This document shows, piece by piece, positions 34,501 through 43,500 of a DNA stretch of 64,000 bases. The notes beneath the pieces were generated by a model. That model saw only the letters and a list, made by a program, of their open reading frames with translations, did no database searches and was not told the DNA's origin. Source of the DNA: Dendrolimus kikuchii (lineage: Eukaryota; Arthropoda; Insecta; Lepidoptera; Lasiocampidae); NCBI GenBank assembly GCA_019925095.2, contig CM034391.1, forward strand, positions 5,545,051-5,609,050, in the 5' to 3' direction. The position numbers and the translations under genes are program-made. How positions within the stretch are numbered: position 1 is the first letter of the stretch; every line of letters begins with the position of its first letter.

Positions 34501-37500
34501 AATCTGCGGTACTTTATATCCTAAGAAAGAAAGTCGAAAAAAAAGATTCCTATGCGAAGTTTTCACTAATTGATAACATCTTTAGTAAAACAATTGTAGT
34601 TCTGTATGCCTTTGGTAACATTAATTATCCCGAGTTTTTAAGGTAATTTCCGCGATTCGTGTATTTTCATACTTAGCTTACTGTATTTTATATTTAGCAA
34701 AAGTCTGTTACTTGTCCAACGTGGACAAAACCGCAGGCAAAGCGCTAGTTAATGATAAAGTAAATCTTTACCTGAACAGGCGTACAGCAGGTATAGACAC
34801 AGTTCTGATGCACCACTTGCAGGTTCCTCATTAGGTTCGCGGGCCCGTAGGCCCAACCGATCTTCCAGCCCGTGACCGAGAATGTTTTTCCAGCTGAACC
34901 CACTGTTATAGTACGCTCCCACATGCCAGGCAAAGTAGCTATCACAGACAGCCAAATATAAGATGTTAAACGCTTCTTTAAATATTAATTGTGATGTGGA
35001 CTGTAATTATTTTCACTATAAAAAAATACACGCGCAATATATGACGACTTCAATGGAGGGAAAAATACACATAAAAAATAACAAAAGAACATCAATGTTC
35101 CATATTCAAAAATAATGCATTGTGGCCAGTAACAAACCTCATCAACCTCAATATAAACTTTTTGGTGGAGATTCCAACAAAGATAAAAATATAGTTATAA
35201 GTTTTCGTAAGAAAAAAGAAAGGGAAAATACATGCTATTTTTTAATTATTGCTGGAGTACAGCAGACAGGCTGACGGCCGAACTGTGATGGAAAGTGATT
35301 ACCGTCGCCTATAAACATTTGCAACAACAGGTATTAGCAATGTGCTGCCGTACTCGTAGATGGGACTGGGACCTGGCCACTAATGCCGGAACATATCTCA
35401 AGATTGTTATGGCGGCATACTTTAGACCAGGGGTGGTAGCCATCCAGATGGGCAAATACCCTACCACCAGGGCTGTGGGTTGTTTCGTCGCCGCTTACGA
35501 CAGGCCGCCTGGCCGTAGGCATTAGTGTTCTTTTTCCGTTCCTGCACGGATATCAAGCACGGATGCTATAATCCCAAGAAAGCATAAAAACACAAAAAAT
35601 AAATAAGTTTCCGATACAATTATAGTCGACGAGGGGTATTAAAAAAAACATATATGTTGTTATAGTGTTAAACAACTTATAATTCCGATCGGGAGTGGTC
35701 GCTTGCGCAGAAAAGTGCAGACCGGTTTCCGACACGTAAATAATAATCTATATTGAACTTTATTCGCAAGTTGAAATGCCAGTGGGGCTTGCTATTCATC
35801 TTTGCACGGTTCCGCTTACACGAGTCGTACACTGTCACGCGTTACTAAAATTGGTCTACTGCGTAGGTACATCAACAGAAATTATTAGTTGTCTAAAACT
35901 GTACTACTGCGTGTCCTCAATAATTTAATGAGCGGGGTATTTTTTTATTTTTTATTGCAGGAATTTAGCAAACAGGTAGACGGCCCACTTGATGGAAAGC
36001 GGTTACCATCGCCTATGGACATTTGCAACACCCCAAAGGTGTTACAAATGGGCTGCTGCTCTCTTAACGGAGACTGGAACCTGATCACTAATGCCGGAAC
36101 ACAACTCAAGGTTGTTATGGAGACATACTTTGGACCAGGGGTGGTAGCCATCCAGTCGGGCAAATGCCCTACCACTTGGCAAACGGGTAATATTAACGTC
36201 GGTATTCAAACAATATAATCAAGTAGTTTTGTTTAACCATGATCTTTTTAATTTGATTTATTCTCTTACCATGAAAGAAAATTGGAGAGCAGAAGATAAT
36301 AAAAAAGAAGAAAAACTATTTGGTTGTGAAATTCAAGTTTTTTTTTCTCTACAAACATCGCTATGCTTACAGTTTACACCAATTCTACAGCGTGGCCAAT
36401 GATAATAACATATGTGATATGATATTCTTGTAAATTTACTCATGGAGTAATTAAAAATATTAATTCACTTATGTCTTATGACATAATTCTCTGGTGTGTT
36501 CAATTTGACTGATTCAAATTTGTATTTATCAAACGTAAACACTAGAGGCAATACTATTTTACAAAATTTTCAATCACTCACCGATCCTAATATGTTTGTT
36601 GGGTTCATACACCATCCATTCATAAACTTCATCGGACAAGCACAAAACATTGTGCTTCTTGCACAGGTCAGCAATGAGTTCCAGCTCGCGCTGCGTAAAC
36701 ACTTTCCCGAGAGGATTGTGCGGTGTGTTCAGAATTATCATCTTCGTACGACTATTAAACATTTTTTCGAGTTCTTTTTCGTCTAACACCCAATCAGCTG
36801 ATGTTATGTCTCCGGATGTCTTTTTCTGCAAATAATTGAGTCATTGAATCAATTTTTTTTGTAATAAATGGAACGATTATTTATGTATAAATGCAGGAAC
36901 GGAGAAATAATACAATTTCCTGCGGCCTGTCGTAAGAGGCGACAAAACAACCCACAGCCAGGTGGTAGGGCATTTGCCCGACTGGATGGCTACCAGCCCT
37001 GGTCTAGAGCATGCCGCCATAACAACCTCGAGTTGTGTTCCGGCATTAGTGACCAGGTTCCAGTCTCCCTTAAGAGAGCAGCAGCGCATTTGTAGCACCT
37101 TTGGTGTTGCAAATGTCCATAGGCGATGGTAACCGCTTTCCATCAAGTGGGCCGTCTGCCTGTCTGCTGAACTCCTTCAATAAAAATAAAATAAATAAGT
37201 TTTATAACAAACCATTTTATTTTCGCTAGAGTTAAAGTTATTTCAAACTGAACATAAATTATTGAATCCGGACTGTCCGAGACCGAAAACACGGCGACAA
37301 TTCCCGAATAAAGCCGAGCGCATATGTATGACGCTACTATGACAATTTCTCATAGGCTACGTTCCATTAGGGACTCACAACGGCCACGTTCACGACCGCG
37401 ATTTTTCCCGTTCCACTTGCTTGCCGGCGTTACAATCGTAAACCCAAGTGGAACGGTTATTCGACCCACCTCTTGACATGGGTCGTGAGCGTTGTATGAT

Positions 37501-40500
37501 CGAAAATGATGATGACATTAGAGAAGTTTTCGCCGCCACCACAACGACCTCGGTCGCCTTGTGGAACGGCTAACGGAGCATTTTGGGCGTTGTGAGCTAC
37601 TAATGGAACGCCCTGATAGTAACTCATCGTAGCTTCGTACCACGCATCTGCAGTGTCCTTAGCGCAAGATATTTTACTACTCGATCACATTCCAGTTAAC
37701 GCAATTTCGTATGGCAAAGACTAAGTGCCATCTCGTGCGCATGAAGGTAAACATAAATCGTGCCATACAAAATTGCGTTAACTTGAACGTAACCGAGTAG
37801 CAAAAAAACTCGCACTACACACACTGGTGGAGCTACGATGAGTTATTATGAGTATTTCGTGCGGTGAGTGAGAGTTGCGCAGACGCACTTTCACTTGCCA
37901 CTATTCGACCTTCCGTATCCTATCCGCGTATTCCATGCTAAAGGCTGGCAACGCGTCAGCTTGGTCCCTGGTATTCTTTTTGTGTGTGTTTATGTGGGAC
38001 CCCGGATTATTTAGATTCACAATTGGAAAGTTTGAAATAAAAACCCTTAAGAGAGCACCAGCGCATTTGTAGCAACTTTGGTGTTGCAAATGTCCATAGG
38101 CGATGGTAACCGCTTTCCATCAAGTGGGCCGTTTGCCTGTCTGCTGACCTCTTGCAATAAAAAAAAAAACAAGAACGTCAAGTGTGTCTCTCACTGGACT
38201 GTTAATTAATCTATAATATTATAACATTTTAAAAATGCCGTGTCTGTACATTTAAGCTATTAAAAAAAAACCCAACTGGAATACACTATATAAACGATGG
38301 AGAACACAATGCATTGTTTTAGATTTCTTGTCTATTTGTCAGTTTGTCTGGTTGTTCGGGATTCACATAAAAACTACTGAGCCGATTTCGATGCGGTATT
38401 CGCTAATTGATAGCAAATTCCCGGACTTAAAATCTGCAGTACTTTATATTCCGAGAATCTCACGGGTATTTTATTAGTAAAGATTTAAACTGGCTGGTTG
38501 AAATAATTCGGACCCCCATGTAATATTTTCACTAATCTATGATACTTTATATTCTGCGGGATTTTTGCCGGGAGTGATTTAAGATGGTAGAATACATATA
38601 AATTAGCTTATTACGTCCAACGTGGACGAAGTCGTGGGCGTATCCTAGTCTTATAATATTTATAACATACTCATGCAATAAAATATTACACTTTTCATCC
38701 AGCGATTCCTATACATAATTATTCTTTTTCCATGTTTGTACAATGCATCTTACCGGAGTCAATGGGATGAATCTGGGAATGCCACCCGCCGATCTTATCA
38801 TGAAGTCGTAGCAGTCAAAGAACGGTTCTATCACTATCACCTCATCACCAGTGTCCACGTGACCTGACAACAATTGCTTAACATTCTCATCACGGCAAAA
38901 TTATTTTACTAACTAATTCAAAAACTAGACTATGACATACATAGATAGATGTCAACATAATGAAAACATGGCTTCCTTTTTGCCAAAATGGCTAGAGAAC
39001 ACAAAAAAAATGTTTATCTTACCCAATATCGAAGAAAACAACGCTTCATAAGCACCACTAGAGACTAATATTTCATTGAATGGATCAATTTCTCTCCCTA
39101 TTAACGGAGAATATATTTTGGATAGATTTTGAACTAATCTTGGATGACCCTGCAAACCACAAATGTTCAGAAGTTTAACACATACACTTAAAAATATAGC
39201 CTCACTGGGGCTTGTCCTTGGGTGCATTACTATATGGTGTAGACAGGGATAATCACCGGTCAGTGTCACGGCACATTTACATTAAATTTGTCAAAGGGCC
39301 TCTACATGTTGGCCTTCCCATGGCCCCACGCAAGCTGTCCAAATGTCCAGGCCATTTTTATGGCCCATGGTCTTCAAAGACATACATTATGATATAGCCT
39401 TAAATCTGAGATGAGGTAATTTTCAATGTTTCTCCTAGATCAGATCCCTCTTCTCAGTCTCTTGCCTCCTAGCAAAGGTCTCCTCCAGCTCTGTCCAGTG
39501 CTGTATGTCTAAGGCACCACATCGCAAGTAGGGTCCAGCAGCAAGCCTGATCTCGTCCTCCCAGCACTTGCTCTGCCTTCCCCCACACCTTTTACCAACC
39601 CTTACACACATACAAATACTTTTTTATAATTTATTCAAAACAGATTTTACTGTTCTAGTAATTAGTTTGAAAAATATTAATTTTGGTAAAAGCTCAATTG
39701 CACAGTTTCATGAAATTGAATCAATATGGTGAAAATGCAGAGATATAAAAGGATACAATATTCAATGACATTGAATGATTCAATTTTATATTTACTACAA
39801 TCTCTGAATACTCCATCCAAATTGAAAGGTGAACTGTATAATATCAGCTTATTAGCATGGAAGAATAATAATAGGAATGACAATTGGGCAGTAAAATATG
39901 CAATTCTCAAGATCTAGTCAACACTAGAAGCACTGTTTACTTCTTGGAAATGAATAAAAAAAAAGAAAAGGAGAATTATCTGTGCCGCCATCTGTAGTAT
40001 AAGTAAATTTTTTAGAGATACATTTTTTCATAACCTACCATGAAAATACAAACAAATTACAGCCATATTTTTATGAAAATCGCCTGATAACTTCTTAGTA
40101 TTCTAAAGAAATAAATGAAACTTAGGGGTTTTCTGTGATCTACGATCCGGTTAACACACGTCCACATAAGTTTTCGCGCTCACGGTTAGACAGAAGTTGT
40201 CAACCGCCGGTCAGTTTATAACTGGCTCCCTCATTTATTTCAACTTCTGGTTAATCTGTGATTATAAATGATTTGTTCGGCCTGTAACGTCAAATGTAGT
40301 GACGGAGTGGAGTGTAGTAGCTGTAAAAATAAATACGATTTCAGCTGTGCTGGTATTTCGGAAACTGGTTATCGTCGATTGGGTGCTGAGAGAAGAGCTG
40401 CTTGGAAGTGTTCCTCTTGTCGTATATCTTCTCCAATTCCAATGTCACCAGGCGGAGAACAAATGGATGCAATCCTTGGCAAACTTAATGACATGGCTCT

Positions 40501-43500
40501 AAAGTTGGAATGTCTTCCTTCTCTTATTAGCGACGTCAAAGGTATTAAAAGCAATATGGAATTGCTTCAGTCGTCTAATGAAGAAGCTATTAAGAAGATC
40601 CAAGAATTTGCTTCCAGGGTAGATGCCGTTGAGTCTCGCATAGCCTCAGTAGAAATGATTGCTGATACTGCATCGGACACAAAAGCTCAAATGGATATCT
40701 TACTCCGCAATGATATATCACGTGACCAATGGAGCCGTATGAATAATGCAGAGATAAAGGGAATACCCTTTATAAAATCTGAGAATCTATTTTCTATATT
40801 GGAGAAAATTGGGATTGCTATTAATTATAAAGTGGATAAAAGTCAAATAAATTATATTAGTAGAATACCTACTTTTAATAACAAGGAAAAGTCTGTTATA
40901 GTCTCCTTTCTAAATAGATACATCAAAGAAGATTTCGTCGCTGCAGCTCGTGCCAAAAAATCATTATTGGCAAGCGCCTTAGGATTTGCTGACAGTAACC
41001 AACGAGTGTTTGTTAACGATCATCTTTCCCCTGAATACAAGAAACTTCTTACAAAGACTAAGTCGGTTGCAAAAGAAAAAGGGTTTCAATATGTATGGGT
41101 AAAATTTTCAAAAATACATGTACGAAAAAACGATACTTCCCACGTCCTAACGATAAACTCACCTCAAGACTTGTTAAAATTAAAATAATTGTATCCTTAC
41201 CCACTATTGTTTTAAATTTTTGTGCGTTAATACTCAAATTGTTCATTTACCACTTACTCAAAACTAATTTTTTAAGTATTATATTACAATACACATTAAA
41301 GCCGAGCCTGTTGTTGTCAACACCTGAACGGATTAGTGATTTGTGTGTAAAAAATGTCTACCTACTTAACTTTTTAACACGATCTATTTGTATTCTTCTT
41401 TACAGATGTCAACTTGAAAACATATTTATCTCTTTCTTTTGTAGATGTACTATGTATTACCATTATTGTTTCTTATTAACCTGTTCATTCTCACAATATT
41501 ATCGTTTGGTTTATTTTACGGAACTACCGACTATTGTGGTACTCTGTTGTATACAAATTAGTGAAACGAATATTAAACACCGAGGTCATTTATATTATTT
41601 ATATGTCTTGTACGAAATTATAATTTTTATCGAGTTTTTGTTTATAACTTCATTATGACTGATATAAACTTATATTATCAGAACGTTCGTGGTTTGCGAA
41701 CGAAAACTAAATCTTTTTGGCGCAATGTATGTTTGAATAATTATGATATTTTTCTTTTAACGGAGACCTGGCTGCTTGACGGCATACTTGACGGTGAATT
41801 ATTTGACAGTAGATACACAGTGTGGCGCCGAGATCGTTGCTATTATTTAACAAAACAGACTATGGGAGGCGGAGTTCTCATAGCCGTGCAAAAGAAATTT
41901 TGTGTAGTGGGTCGTCCAGAATGGTGCTCCTCGGCTGAGGATCAATGGGTCTCATTAAAAATTAGTGAAGACAACTATTTACACATTTGTGTAGTTTATT
42001 TATGTAACCAAAAGGAAGGATATAATTTTTCAGACCAGTTGACGAATTTCTTAAATAATCTTCGTAATATAGTAATTTCACATCCTAACGATAAAATCCT
42101 TGTGGCTGGAGATTTTAACATGAGTTCTATTACTTGGGTGCGAAGTAACGATACGAATTATTTAGAAGCGCCGAATGTAGTTGGGCTAAATGAAATCGAA
42201 TTTATCGATGAGCTTGCGTTGTTAGATCTACACCAGTTCAATAATGTCTGTAACGCCTATGGTCGGCTACTAGATTTAATCTTATGTAATGATAATATGA
42301 GTGTCAGAAATTGTACTGATCCGTTGGTCGCGCTAGATCCTTACCATAATGCCTTAGTTTTATCATTCCCAATTGAAATCAAGACTATGCTAAAACCAGC
42401 CTCACGTATCAAATATTGTTTTTGGCAAGCAAATTATGAGGATATTAATAACGAACTTTCAAACACTGACTGGACAAGTAGTTTCTCAAACAAGTCTTTA
42501 GAAGGAAGTATCGCTGTCTTCTACCAACGTTTAAATGAAATACGCGATAAGTATGTCCCGCAAAGAACTATTATGAGTAAACATTTTCCGCCATGGTATA
42601 CGCCGGCATTAAAGAAAGTTTTAAAAGAAAAATATAAATACTACAAAAAACATAAAAACTACGGTATGCTATCTGATGCCCACACACTAGATCTGCTTCG
42701 TAAGCGAGCTTTTACTCTAGAAAAAAAGGCTTATAAATCGTACATTTTAAATATTGAAAATTCACTTAAAAACAATCCAAAATTATTCTGGTCTCATTTA
42801 AAAAATACATCAAAAAATTCTAATATTCCGGAGAACATGACTCTCGATAATGAAGTAGCTACATCAGGTAATGAAATATGTGATCTATTTGCTAATTATT
42901 TTCATTCTACTTTTTGCCAACCTAGCACTTCATCTAATACTTTAAATATTTCAAATTTTTCTACAAATCTTGACGCGAATATATCTACTGTAGAAATTAA
43001 TTGTAGTATAGTTAAAAACAAACTAAAATCCTTGGATCCTTATAAGTCTGCTGGTCCAGATAACTTTCCTCCCGTGTTCTTTATTCGGTGTGCTAACAAA
43101 TTGTCTTATCCCTTATCTTATCTACTGCAAGAGTCTCTTCGAACAGGTCATATGCCTAATATTTGGAAGTCAGCTTATATCTCTCCAGTATACAAAAAAG
43201 GTCCTAAGCACCTGATCTCCAACTATCGTCCGATATCTAAACTCTGTGTTGTAGCTAAAGTTTTTGAGAAAATCGTCTATGAACAGCTTTATGATGCATT
43301 AAAAACTAGCCTTCCAATTTCTCAACATGGTTTCTTAAAAGGAAGGTCGACTGTAAGTAACTTGATACTTTTTAATGAATTTATAACGGATACTATGGAC
43401 AGTGGGTTTCAAGCTGATGTTATATATACGGATTATAGTAAAGCGTTCGACCGTATCAACCATGAAATTCTAATTTGCAAATTATGTAATTCTGGTATAA

